This document shows positions 9,601 to 15,480 of a DNA stretch of 21,449 nucleotides, piece after piece (position 1 is the first letter of the stretch; the number at the start of each line of letters is the position of its first letter). A program made the position numbers and the translations under genes. The notes under the pieces were generated by a model. The model was not told the origin of the DNA, searched no databases, and saw nothing but the letters and a program-made list of their open reading frames with translations. The DNA comes from Priapulus caudatus (Eukaryota > Priapulida > Priapulimorpha > Priapulimorphida > Priapulidae). The DNA is taken from contig NW_014577235.1 in the NCBI RefSeq assembly GCF_000485595.1, positions 245,839 through 267,287 of the forward strand, in the 5' to 3' direction.

Positions 9601-12600
9601 AGGCAGACCAGTTGTCTAACAAACCTTTGTCTTTGTGACTTATTTAACTTTACCTGCTTTCTACGTCCTTACAAAGATATTCCATTCATACTAGATCACG
9701 GGGGATACATGTAGTTGGCGACAACTGGTCGTTTCTAGTTTTTTATCGATCTTTGGCTATTTTTTAGCTGACATATAGATAATTTCGAACCCTTGTATAG
9801 CTAATGTTTTGCCGATGTATGGCTAATGTTAGGCCAAATTATGTTTAACTGATGTATAGCTGAGGTTTTGTTGGTGTATGCTTGAGAGATAGATAATATA
9901 TAGCCACATGTAGCTAATTTTAACTGCTCATTCCTGAATCTCGGCATGTTTGCTTGCAGGATGGCGGGATAGTTCTGGATAAGCGTAGGTTGCTGGTGTG
10001 CACTGCTGTGAGCAGGCAGAAAGCCAGCAACCTGATGCAGGCCCAGAAGAAGGAGCCAAAGGATAACAGGAATCTGTATCTAGCGAGAGAAGGAAGTAAG
10101 TGTCAAGAGAATGCCCAGATCTCATTATGCCACATTCCTCATAGGCTCATACTCTTGGTCATTATTGTTGGACCTTGGTCAATGCATATATGGCGGTGGT
10201 AATTACTCCTGGGGTCACTCCTCTAGTTACTGTAGAAGAGTTAAGGTGTTTTACAGCACTACTATCGTATCGTAATTCCGATCCTAGGTTTTAGTAAAGT
10301 CGTGGTTTTAATAGGAACCCGGGCATTCTGGTGGCAATGGCTGTCCGGGGCATTGCTAGATATTCAGTGCGTTAATATCGGTCTCAGGAACTGTTTAGTA
10401 ATGCAGGTCTGTGTGTTTCGTCGTGCAGTGATTAGGAGTGGAACGCAGGCAGCGGAGGGGACACCAGCTGCAGACCTGGCCAAGAGAGAACAGGTGAGAG
10501 GGCAGAGCAGGTGTAGCGCAAACTACCGCCGCTACTGGTGGCTACGGGGTTCGGTTGCATGCACTGTGGTTTGTTGGTCGTGATCAGTTTGGAGTTGCAT
10601 AGGTTATGGTTTATTAGTCACGTTTAGTCTCAGATTAGGGTAAGTCATGATGCATTAATAATTTGAATGTAGATGAAGACATGTTTCTAACAATAAACGT
10701 GATTGGCTTTATTCCAAATGAGTCGGCATTGCGAGTTGTAGAAAATTGTCAGGCTAACTCGTACGTACAGCTCACACTCCTAAAAAAAAGGCCGCTTATC
10801 GTCATGTTGCATGTTTCTCCTCCCTGCCAGTAGATGGCGCTTGCAGGTCACCGCAGCGTCTGTTTCAGCTGTTCGTCTGTTTCAGCTGGAGCTGAGTAAG
10901 CGGCGGAAGCTGGCGAACACGAACGTGTTTGTCTCGACGACGCGGCTCTGTGTGCGCAACCTCGGCAAGTCCGTCACCGACCGGCAGCTGTCGGACGCCA
11001 TGTTGCGTGGCGCCGGCGCTGACGCTCGCGTCGTCAAGGTAAGTGAGCGTTGCCGCGGCGACGGTCGTCACGGGACCTGAGGGAGCGTTTCCACGGCGAC
11101 GGTCGTCGCGGGACGTGAGGGAGCGTTGCCGCGGCGACGGTCGTCGCGGGACGTGAGGGAGCGTTGCCGCGGCGACGGTCGTCGCGGGATGTGAGGGAGC
11201 GTGGGGCTATCTGCAACGTCGGCGGTGGCATTTGTATTGTTTGAAACCCGACCCCTCTCTTCTCAACCTCGCCCATCTCGTCTGCCTCCTCCACGTACTC
11301 CTCCTCCTCCTACACATTCTCTTCTTCTTCCACCTCCTCTCTTACTTGTGTCTACTTGTGTAGAGGTTTGTATATTATACTGTGAAAAGTTGATATGTTA
11401 TGTTTGTTAGCAATGTTATTTCTAATGCATATGTATTTAAAGGATAGGACATGTATTGTCACCACTTCTCACTGCAGTTTTGTTTCCATAATCCCTGTGT
11501 ATCTCATTAAAGATATCGTTGATTTACCAAACATGGATTCCAAAATAATAGCATTTTCTATGAATGTAACCACCATGGTTGCATTAGGATTACTTAGTAA
11601 ATTAAATATATTATATACATATATCAGGAGTCTATCAATATAATATATAATATATATTATATATTGATAGACTCCTGCATATATGTATATGCAAGCATTC
11701 TTGTTTCGGTGTGAGGAGCTGTTCATTGTGAATCTGTGAGCTGATGTTTATTGCTGCAGGCACGAATCATGCGGGATCGCACTAGCGTCAACAGCAAGAA
11801 CGTGGCACCATCTCTGGGCTACGGGTTCCTGGAGTTCACGGAACACAAGCACGCTCTCGCTGCCCTACATGCGGTGAACAACAAGCCTGATGTCTTCTCA
11901 AACAACAAGGTGAACATTGTTTTGCTCTATTTTCCACGTGGTCCATGTTTTTCACAGGTTTAGTTCGTAGGGCTGCATACCTCTAGCACCAATATATTAC
12001 CTGTGCTGTTTCCTCTACATTCATGTAAGTTCAAGATGACGAGCATATCAGCACATTTACTAGTTACTACAATAGTTCATATTCGTGCCATCACATGCCT
12101 AGCTTCATACCACCGCTTGTGTGTTCTCAGTCTTAAATTTGGTTAGTGGAAATAACAGAGTACATAATTACAGTTCGTGCCAGTAGGGTGAGCTACCATA
12201 TGGCACTACTTTTGCTGGGCTGTCATTAAGCAGCAAGTGGTGTAGATATAACAGACTTATAACTTATAACAGAACATAACTTTTTTGATTCAGAGGCCAA
12301 TAGTCGAGTTTTCACTGGAGAATACGGTGGCTTTGGCAGCACAACAGAAGCGGCTAGAAAGAAGTCAGGTAATCATGTACAAAATTATGTGTATATTAAA
12401 TGTGAGGCATTCCATTTCTGATAACTCGCCCTGGTTGCTGTTGAATAATAATATTTCATTTCAGTATTATATGGCATAGATATTTAAAGAAATCTGAACA
12501 CCACTTTGCAATTAGATAGATTTAACTTTTAGGCAGAGCAGTCATTTCTCTGTCAACTGCTGCCTTTCTAAGACTTGTGGCTAAGACCCGTTGCCATGAC

Positions 12601-13575
12601 AAGGTGCAATTTGTTTTTAGCTTAAGCAAGCTGTCATAAACAAAAGGTCGGGAGAGGCACAGCAGCCACAGGGCAAACGAGGGAAGAACGTTGCTGTAGC
12701 AATGGAGTCGAAGCAGAAGGGGAGAGAAGCGACTGGTGATGTACCGGATCAACAACGGCCTGGGAAGAAGCCCCGGGGTCTGCCGTCACATTTTGGACCG
12801 AAGATCAGACATCGGTATGTGGTGCTATGTGCAAATGCCACATGGTGACACACAGGCATGGACATGCGCACGCGTGCCCATGAGCATGCACTCACAGATG
12901 CATGTGACACATGCACAGGCAGCTAGGTGCATAAGGAATGAACGTGCATGCACACACACACACATACGCACAGGCACGCACACACACGCACGCACTCATG
13001 CATGTACACACGCACATACGCACGCACGCATGCACGCATGCACGCGCACGTACGCGCACGCACGTGCACACACACACTCCCACGCATGCACACGCGCATG
13101 CGCAAACGCGTGCTCACACACATGCACGCACGCACGCACGCACACACACACATACCTAGGCAGGTAGATGCACTAGCAGTGCTCATTATTCTGGCTCCCA
13201 CAGGGATCGCATGTAAAATGAGTGTAGCGTAGTATGTGCGCTACGTCACGTAGTGCGCATCCTCAGCGGCAATCCTCAGCATGTTCCGGGTCTCCTGGAG
13301 ATAGACTGCAGTAGCAGCAACAACAATACCAGCAGCAGCAGCAGCAACAACAATAACAACAGCTACAGCAACAGCCATAGCAACAACAACAACAGTGGTA
13401 GCAGCAATAGCAGCAGCAGCAACAACAACAACAACAACAACAGTGGTAGCAGCAATAGCAGCAGCAGCAGCAGCAACAACAACAACAACAACAACAATAG
13501 CAGCAGCAGCAACAGCAACAACAACAACAACAACAACAACAGCAGCAACAACAGCAACAACAACAATAGCAGCAG

Positions 13576-13613
<38 letters not shown>

Positions 13614-14803
13614 GCAGCAGCAGCAGTCGTAGCAACAATGATGACAGCAGCGGCCTATGACTTTTAGGGCACGTGCAAGTATTTGTTGCTACCATAGTTG
13701 GCCCTTTGTTTAAGTTGCAATGTGGTCATCATTGCAGCCACAAGGGCCAGACGAGACTGGCAAAAATTTGTTGTTGTTATAGTTAACCTTTCGTTTACAT
13801 TCTTACGAAGTCATCATTGCAGGAACAAAAGCCATACGAGACTGGCAAAAAATTGTTGTTGCAATAGTTAACCATTCGCTTACATTCTAACGAGGTCATC
13901 ATTGCAACGAACAAAAGCCAGACGAGACTGGCAAAAAATTGTTGTTGTCATAGTTAACCTTTCGTTTACATTCCTATGAGGTCATCATTGCAGGAACAAA
14001 CGCCATACGAGACTGGCAAAAAATTGTTGTTGCAATAGTTAACCATTCGCTTACATTCTAACGAGATCATCATTGCAATGAACAAAAGCCAGACGAGACT
14101 GGTAAAAAATTGTTGTTTCCATAGTTGAGCTTTAGCTGATGTCGACACGTGGTCGTTATTGCAGCAACAAGGGCCAAGCGAAACTGGGGAATAAACCAAA
14201 GCAGAAGATAAGCAGGACGGTTGTGCGTAGGCAGACGACAGACGAGGTGTCGTCGGTTACCATAGATTCACAGCAGGTACTGTGTCATCACATGCAGGCT
14301 ACACGACAACGCTCATTGTCAGTGTCATTGGCATTGTCACTTTCATTGTCATTGTCAGTGTGGTTGGCATTTTTTACTGTCACTGTTGTTGTCAACTGTC
14401 AGGGGATTTTTCATGCATCCTTGTTGTTTCATACTGTGACATGATCCCTCTACTCTTATACACAGTTTTCTATCCTGTCTACTTGCAAATTAATATTAAG
14501 TTATCAATTAAAATATGCTATATCTATCTTTAATATTTAATTATTCCTGCTTATCTGACGTCTAATGGTAATCATCTAATCTATCCTAAATTGCCATCAA
14601 CCCCATTCTGATGACAGTCAAGTTTCAGGAGAGCATAACTGAATGTGGCTTAACTTTTTTAACAGGACAAAAAGAAGAGAAAGAGGGGAGGCAATAAAAA
14701 ACGCAAGCCCGAAAAGTCCGATAGTCTGGATCACTTGATCAACAAGTATCGTCGTAAGCTGGGAGCGGATGATATGCAGAAGTCCAAGTGGTTTGACAAC
14801 TAA
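3560..14803 (+). CDS. RBM28: RBM28 (Nop4-like) nucleolar RNA-binding protein, 18 exons, 5' end missing
   Basis: Exons: 3560-3605, 4005-4117, 4232-4382, 4746-4876, 5580-5686, 6397-6472, 7439-7594, 7882-8203, 8514-8623, 8835-8908, 9960-10095, 10429-10493, 10886-11038, 11760-11909, 12294-12368, 12621-12814, 14165-14276, 14666-14803. All introns are GT...AG and phases agree throughout, giving 769 residues and a TAA stop. Visible residues: RRM1 C-terminal half (1-45), an extra RRM-like module (83-158), RRM2 (174-255), acidic linker (about 290-345), RRM3 (363-447), NLYLAREG motif (467-474), RRM4 (516-605), and a basic tail ending KSKWFDN. The order and many motifs match human RBM28, recalled at 759 residues; with a typical first exon this protein would be about 805. 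Known family role: nucleolar factor for pre-rRNA processing and large-subunit assembly. The start codon is not in the recognised sequence. The extra RRM-like module is the main difference from the human protein. Confidence 0.93.
3643..3725. other. 83-bp intronic hairpin
   Basis: AATAATTTATG at 3643 pairs perfectly with CATAAATTATT at 3725. Inside that, CATGC pairs with GCATG and TATCTT with AAGATG, leaving a 2-nt bulge, then a short GATC stem and an apical CTGAT/ATCAG palindrome. The size and imperfect stem are compatible with a precursor-microRNA-like hairpin or a tiny inverted-repeat element. Nothing in the sequence decides between them. Confidence 0.5.
4005..4117 (+). CDS. RBM28: RBM28 exon (end of RRM1)
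   Basis: Enters in phase 2 and reads [27 protein letters not shown]..., which is RRM1 helix 2 and beta4. It continues into the basic run [11 protein letters not shown]. The human counterpart reads LEDVQRALKEI...KKKLRNK. Acceptor ATACAG, donor G|GTAAAC. Confidence 0.9.
4232..4382 (+). CDS. RBM28: RBM28 exon (Ser-rich linker and start of extra RRM-like module)
   Basis: Reads a linker with a SSSSS run, then [29 protein letters not shown] looks like an RRM beta1/RNP2 strand and [10 protein letters not shown] like helix 1. I recall only about 30 residues between RRM1 and RRM2 in human RBM28 and no such strand-helix unit. Acceptor TTGTAG, donor AA|GTACGT. Confidence 0.85.
4601..4685. repeat. CA/CG-rich alternating purine-pyrimidine tract
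   Basis: An intronic run of ACACA, CACACGTG and GCGCATGCGC words. Alternating purine-pyrimidine sequence of this kind can adopt Z-DNA. It produces an open frame in all phases but no recognisable protein. Confidence 0.6.
4746..4876 (+). CDS. RBM28: RBM28 exon (core of extra RRM-like module)
   Basis: Reads [12 protein letters not shown]...[33 protein letters not shown] fits beta2, PTAMVTFRT fits beta3 at the RNP1 position (without aromatic RNP1 residues), and [16 protein letters not shown] fits helix 2 and its turn. Both junction phases fit the neighbouring exons. Acceptor CTCTAG, donor AAAG|GTGAGA. The degenerate RNP1 suggests a protein-binding or structural role rather than canonical RNA binding (inference). 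Confidence 0.85.
5128..5480. repeat. AT microsatellite and degenerate ATATATGGTCAC repeats
   Basis: The intron holds a (TA)n run at about 5209-5242. Loosely repeated ACATATATGGTCACxCTxACC words follow, spaced about 60 bp (near 5250, 5285, 5345, 5395, 5440). No coding signal was seen. Confidence 0.6.
5580..5686 (+). CDS. RBM28: RBM28 exon (extra module beta4, start of RRM2)
   Basis: Reads [13 protein letters not shown], which closes the extra RRM-like module. A linker follows, then [11 protein letters not shown], the RNP2 strand of RRM2, matching human ARLIIRNLSFK. Acceptor TGTGCAG, donor AAG|GTACTG, leaving in phase 0. Confidence 0.92.
5703..5775. repeat. GGATGATGG short tandem repeat
   Basis: Five or so degenerate GGATGATGG / GGGAGGATG units just inside the intron after the RRM2 beta1 exon. 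The tract is purine-rich on this strand and non-coding. Confidence 0.6.
5887..6308. mobile_element. Dispersed inverted-repeat element with CCTCCGCC termini
   Basis: A 13-bp perfect inverted repeat bounds it: ACCTCCGCCAAGG at 5887 and CCTTGGCGGAGGT ending at 6308. Inside are GGTTATGTTTTCACCGGC, GTTATGGACGGATT and three tandem copies of an 80-90-bp unit starting near 6012, 6094 and 6182 (TAGGTCAGAAATGGG...TGGTGGTGATCxGGATCC), separated by (TTAA)n. I recall sequence of this type as a high-copy dispersed repeat in many aquatic animals. It has no protein-coding capacity and lies in an RBM28 intron. Confidence 0.75.
6397..6472 (+). CDS. RBM28: RBM28 exon (RRM2 helix 1 and beta2)
   Basis: Reads [25 protein letters not shown], matching human [25 protein letters not shown]. 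Acceptor TTTCAG, donor CAG|GTGGGT. If the downstream intron is retained, the reading frame stays open for about 250 further codons of repeat-derived sequence. Confidence 0.94.
6507..7150. repeat. 26-bp pyrimidine-rich minisatellite
   Basis: The unit is CACCCACCATCTTTCCTCCTACCTCC (26 bp), tandemly repeated about 15 times with few changes from 6530 to 6890, then degenerate to about 7150. The + (transcribed-sense) strand is almost purely C/T with rare A. It contains almost no stop codons, so long frames are open in all three phases. It lies inside the intron that splits RRM2, between codons for KKP and DGK. Confidence 0.92.
7439..7594 (+). CDS. RBM28: RBM28 exon (RRM2 RNP1 to end)
   Basis: Reads [22 protein letters not shown]...[24 protein letters not shown] is RNP1, and [12 protein letters not shown] matches the VAVDWAVAKDKY motif that marks RRM2 in RBM28/Nop4. 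Acceptor TTTGCAG, donor AAG|GTAAGG. Confidence 0.95.
7882..8203 (+). CDS. RBM28: RBM28 exon (acidic linker, start of RRM3)
   Basis: The largest coding exon (322 nt). It encodes a Ser/Asp-rich linker, then an uninterrupted acidic block of about 20 Glu/Asp residues from GAG/GAA/GAT codons (8035-8096). A Lys-rich stretch follows, then [12 protein letters not shown], the RNP2 strand of RRM3, matching human SDVNEGKTVFIRNLSF. Acidic tracts are typical of nucleolar proteins. Acceptor CTACAG, donor CAG|GTAATA. Confidence 0.95.
8514..8623 (+). CDS. RBM28: RBM28 exon (RRM3 middle)
   Basis: Reads [36 protein letters not shown], matching human [36 protein letters not shown]. Acceptor TTACAG, donor AAG|GTACAA, phase 1 out. 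Confidence 0.95.
8835..8908 (+). CDS. RBM28: RBM28 exon (RRM3 RNP1)
   Basis: Reads [25 protein letters not shown]. With the preceding SK it gives SKGVSFVQF, the RNP1 of RRM3, matching human SKGCAFAQF, followed by helix 2. Acceptor ACTAG, donor AGG|GTAAGC. Confidence 0.94.
9021..9709. mobile_element. Dispersed foldback element with TGTATCCCCCG termini
   Basis: The terminal inverted repeat TGTATCCCCCG (9021-9031) is answered by CGGGGGATACA (9699-9709). Internally about 9165-9305 pairs with about 9410-9545 (for example CGTTTTTGGTGTGGGCGGAG against CTCCGCCCACACCAAAAACG). A (CCG)n run sits at about 9071-9098 and AT dinucleotides at the loop. The left end (CCCCCGAACGAAGTTCGTGGGG) is itself a small palindrome. 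It sits in the intron after the RRM3 RNP1 exon and interrupts a TATAGCTAAT-type repeat. No transposase is encoded. Confidence 0.75.
9765..9925. repeat. Degenerate TATAGCTAATGTT tandem repeat
   Basis: Words such as TATAGCTAATGTTT, TATGGCTAATGTTAGG, TATAGCTGAGGTTT and GTAGCTAATTTT recur every 20-30 bp. Similar words also occur left of the inserted element, at about 8995-9020. Non-coding. Confidence 0.55.
9960..10095 (+). CDS. RBM28: RBM28 exon (RRM3 end, NLYLAREG motif)
   Basis: Reads [26 protein letters not shown]...[25 protein letters not shown] matches human LDGRQLKVDLAVTR, and NLYLAREG is invariant between this and the human protein. Acceptor TTGCAG, donor A|GTAAGT. Confidence 0.95.
10096..10428. 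other. Intron, nothing notable
   Basis: Unique-looking sequence with a good donor and acceptor. No repeat, RNA gene or coding signal was seen. Confidence 0.6.
10429..10493 (+). CDS. RBM28: RBM28 exon (linker [10 protein letters not shown])
   Basis: Reads [22 protein letters not shown], matching human [22 protein letters not shown]. Acceptor GTGCAG, donor CAG|GTGAGA, phase 0 out. Confidence 0.95.
10494..10885. other. Intron ending in a duplicated acceptor
   Basis: Mostly unremarkable sequence. At its 3' end CGTCTGTTTCAGCTG occurs twice, at 10856-10870 and 10873-10887, giving two TTTCAG acceptors 17 nt apart. Only the downstream one (exon start 10886) keeps the reading frame. Confidence 0.8.
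10886..11038 (+). CDS. RBM28: RBM28 exon (start of RRM4)
   Basis: Reads [44 protein letters not shown]...VVK, matching human [46 protein letters not shown] is the RNP2 strand of RRM4. The exon is clearly GC-richer than its neighbours. The donor AAG|GTAAGT leads straight into the 38-bp minisatellite. Confidence 0.95.
11041..11206. repeat. 38-bp GC-rich minisatellite touching the splice donor
   Basis: Units begin at 11041, 11079, 11117 and 11155, with a partial unit at 11193. The consensus is GAGGGAGCGTTGCCGCGG followed by CGACGGTCGTCGCGGGACGT. The array starts at the +3 base of the donor, and the exon-intron junction resembles the end of a unit. The unit boundary reads CGTGAGG, which contains a GTGAG donor-like motif. 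CpG density is very high. Confidence 0.9.
11246..11347. repeat. Intronic polypyrimidine tract
   Basis: About 100 nt of nearly pure C/T (CTCCTCCTCCT, TTCTTCTTCCACCTCC). It lies 3' of the 38-bp array and far upstream of the acceptor at 11759. No coding signal. Confidence 0.6.
11618..11686. repeat. Perfect-stem AT hairpin
   Basis: AGGAGTCTATCAATAT on the left pairs with ATATTGATAGACTCCT on the right, and CATATAT pairs outside it across an unpaired GC. The centre is a (TA)n palindrome. Arms are about 30 bp. It resembles a tiny inverted-repeat element or a small-RNA hairpin. Confidence 0.6.
11760..11909 (+). CDS. RBM28: RBM28 exon (RRM4 RNP1)
   Basis: Reads [50 protein letters not shown], matching human CRVMRDLKG...[38 protein letters not shown] is RNP1. 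Acceptor CTGCAG, donor AAG|GTGAAC. Confidence 0.95.
11910..12293. other. Intron, nothing notable
   Basis: AT-leaning unique sequence between the RRM4 RNP1 exon and the [10 protein letters not shown] exon. No repeat or coding signal was seen. Confidence 0.6.
12294..12368 (+). CDS. RBM28: RBM28 exon (RRM4 end)
   Basis: Reads [34 protein letters not shown] is identical to the human motif that closes RRM4, and the basic tail begins after it. Acceptor TTCAG, donor CAG|GTAATC. Confidence 0.95.
12621..12814 (+). CDS. RBM28: RBM28 exon (basic tail, [12 protein letters not shown])
   Basis: Encodes a Gln/Lys/Arg-rich tail ending [12 protein letters not shown](R), matching human ALPSHRGPKIRLR. Acceptor TTTTTAG, donor CG|GTATGT in phase 2. 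The next coding exon is 1350 nt away, across an intron made almost wholly of repeats. Confidence 0.92.
12840..13165. repeat. (CA)n/(CGCA)n alternating purine-pyrimidine array
   Basis: About 325 bp of ACAC, GCAC, ACGC and CATGCACG words on the + strand, an almost unbroken purine-pyrimidine alternation that could form Z-DNA. It opens long His/Thr/Ala/Arg and, on the other strand, Cys/Val frames that are only translations of the repeat. Intronic in RBM28. Confidence 0.9.
13312..13640. repeat. Intronic CAG/CAA trinucleotide array
   Basis: Interleaved (CAG)n and (CAA)n runs occupy about 330 bp. The glutamine frame is broken repeatedly by CAATAG, so it could not encode an uninterrupted polyglutamine. 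The serine/asparagine frame (13253-13660) and the polyleucine frame on the - strand are open but unsupported. It lies between the [11 protein letters not shown] exon and the NKGQAKLGN exon. Confidence 0.92.
13660..14164. repeat. 85-bp tandem repeat copying a splice acceptor and exon start
   Basis: Exon-start-like copies (ATTGCAG then xxACAAGGGCCAGACGAGACTGG) begin at 13738, 13823, 13908, 13994 and 14079; the true exon begins at 14165. Spacings are 85, 85, 86, 85 and 86 bp. Copies 2 and 4, and copies 3 and 5, are most alike, so a 171-bp dimer was itself duplicated. The acceptor AG is kept in copies 1, 2 and 4 but is AA in copies 3 and 5. A further diverged, partial unit lies at about 13660-13737. 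Confidence 0.92.
14165..14276 (+). CDS. RBM28: RBM28 exon (basic tail, [10 protein letters not shown])
   Basis: Joined to CG from the preceding exon it reads [38 protein letters not shown], which aligns with the human RDKGKVKPVHPKKPKPQ region. Its first ~24 nt and its acceptor are the last unit of the 85-bp array. Donor CAG|GTACTG. Confidence 0.88.
14277..14665. other. Last intron, with a CATTGTCA short repeat
   Basis: TCATTGTCAGTGTCATTGGCATTGTCACTTT-type words repeat between about 14310 and 14395. The rest is AT-rich. The acceptor TTTTTTAACAG at 14665 is strong. No other feature was seen. Confidence 0.6.
14666..14803 (+). CDS. RBM28: RBM28 last exon (NLS-like run and SKWFDN end)
   Basis: Reads [45 protein letters not shown] then TAA (14801-14803). 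DKKKRKR and KKRKPEK are nuclear/nucleolar localisation-type basic runs. LINKYRRKL...KSKWFD matches the human ending LVEQYKQKLLG...KRSKWFDS. Confidence 0.96.
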   Translation, partial: DKKKRKRGGNKKRKPEKSDSLDHLINKYRRKLGADDMQKSKWFDN

Positions 14804-14810
14804 TACATCA

Positions 14811-15480
14811 GTGTGGCGGATAATTACTATCCCATGCTAATTATCAGTGCGACGGACAGTTTGTTCACCTACTATTCTGTGCTACATCAGTGTGCCAGAA
14901 CTTTGTCACATATACTATTCCATGGTATATCAATGTGACAGACAGTTGTCACACCAACTACTCTATGTCACATCAGTGCGACGGACAGTTTAGCTTCACG
15001 CTATTCTGGTGTACCATGCAGTGTGACCAGAACATTGTCGACACATACTATTCCATGGTATATCAATGTGACAGACAGTTGTCACACCAACTACTCTATG
15101 TCACATCAGTGTGACAGATGGTTTGTTCACCTACTATTCTGTGCTACATCAGTGTGGCAGAACTTTGTCACACATGCTATTCCATGGGTATATCAATGTG
15201 ACAGACAATTGTCACATCAGTGTGACAGACAGTTAGTTCACCTATACTATTCTCTGCTACATCACTGTGACAAACAGTTGTCCACTAACTATTCTATGTC
15301 ACATTAGTGTGACAGACGTTTGTTCACCTACTATTCTCTGCTACATCACTGTGACAAACAATTGTCCCACTAACTATTCCTGATGTACATTTAGATGACA
15401 GCGGTTTGTTACCTTACTATTCTCATGCTACGTCGTGTACAGACACACTTGTCACACCTATTCCACTGTTACTCACTAAT
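14811..15480. repeat. 3' UTR tandem repeat with stem-loop units
   Basis: Degenerate units of about 43-47 bp, built from CAGTGTGACAGACAGTT, CACCTACTATTCT and TGCTACAT words, begin about 10 nt after the stop codon. They are grouped into a ~131-bp higher-order period. Units at 14934-14953, 15067-15086 and 15197-15216 contain TGTGACA, a 6-nt loop and TGTCACA, a perfect 7-bp stem-loop. This part of the transcript is non-coding. Confidence 0.85.

Noticed and set aside
13202-13210. A 9-nt micro-exon (after CCCACAG, before GTAAAA) between the last RBM28 tail exons
   Set aside because: It looks tempting because it would give RDR after KIRH, but direct joining of 12814 to 14165 already gives RNKGQAK in phase, matching the human RDKGKVK.
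12736-13232. His/Thr/Ala/Arg and Cys/Val repeat frames
   Set aside because: They arise from the alternating CA/CG tract on both strands; only 12621-12814 is supported as coding.
13253-13660. Ser/Asn-rich open frame, with polyleucine and Thr/Ala frames on other phases
   Set aside because: All are translations of the CAG/CAA array inside an RBM28 intron. No frame connects in phase to neighbouring exons, and the glutamine frame is stopped by TAG.
13738-14164. CRISPR-like array
   Set aside because: The 85-bp units are contiguous tandem copies with no unique spacers, in an animal intron.
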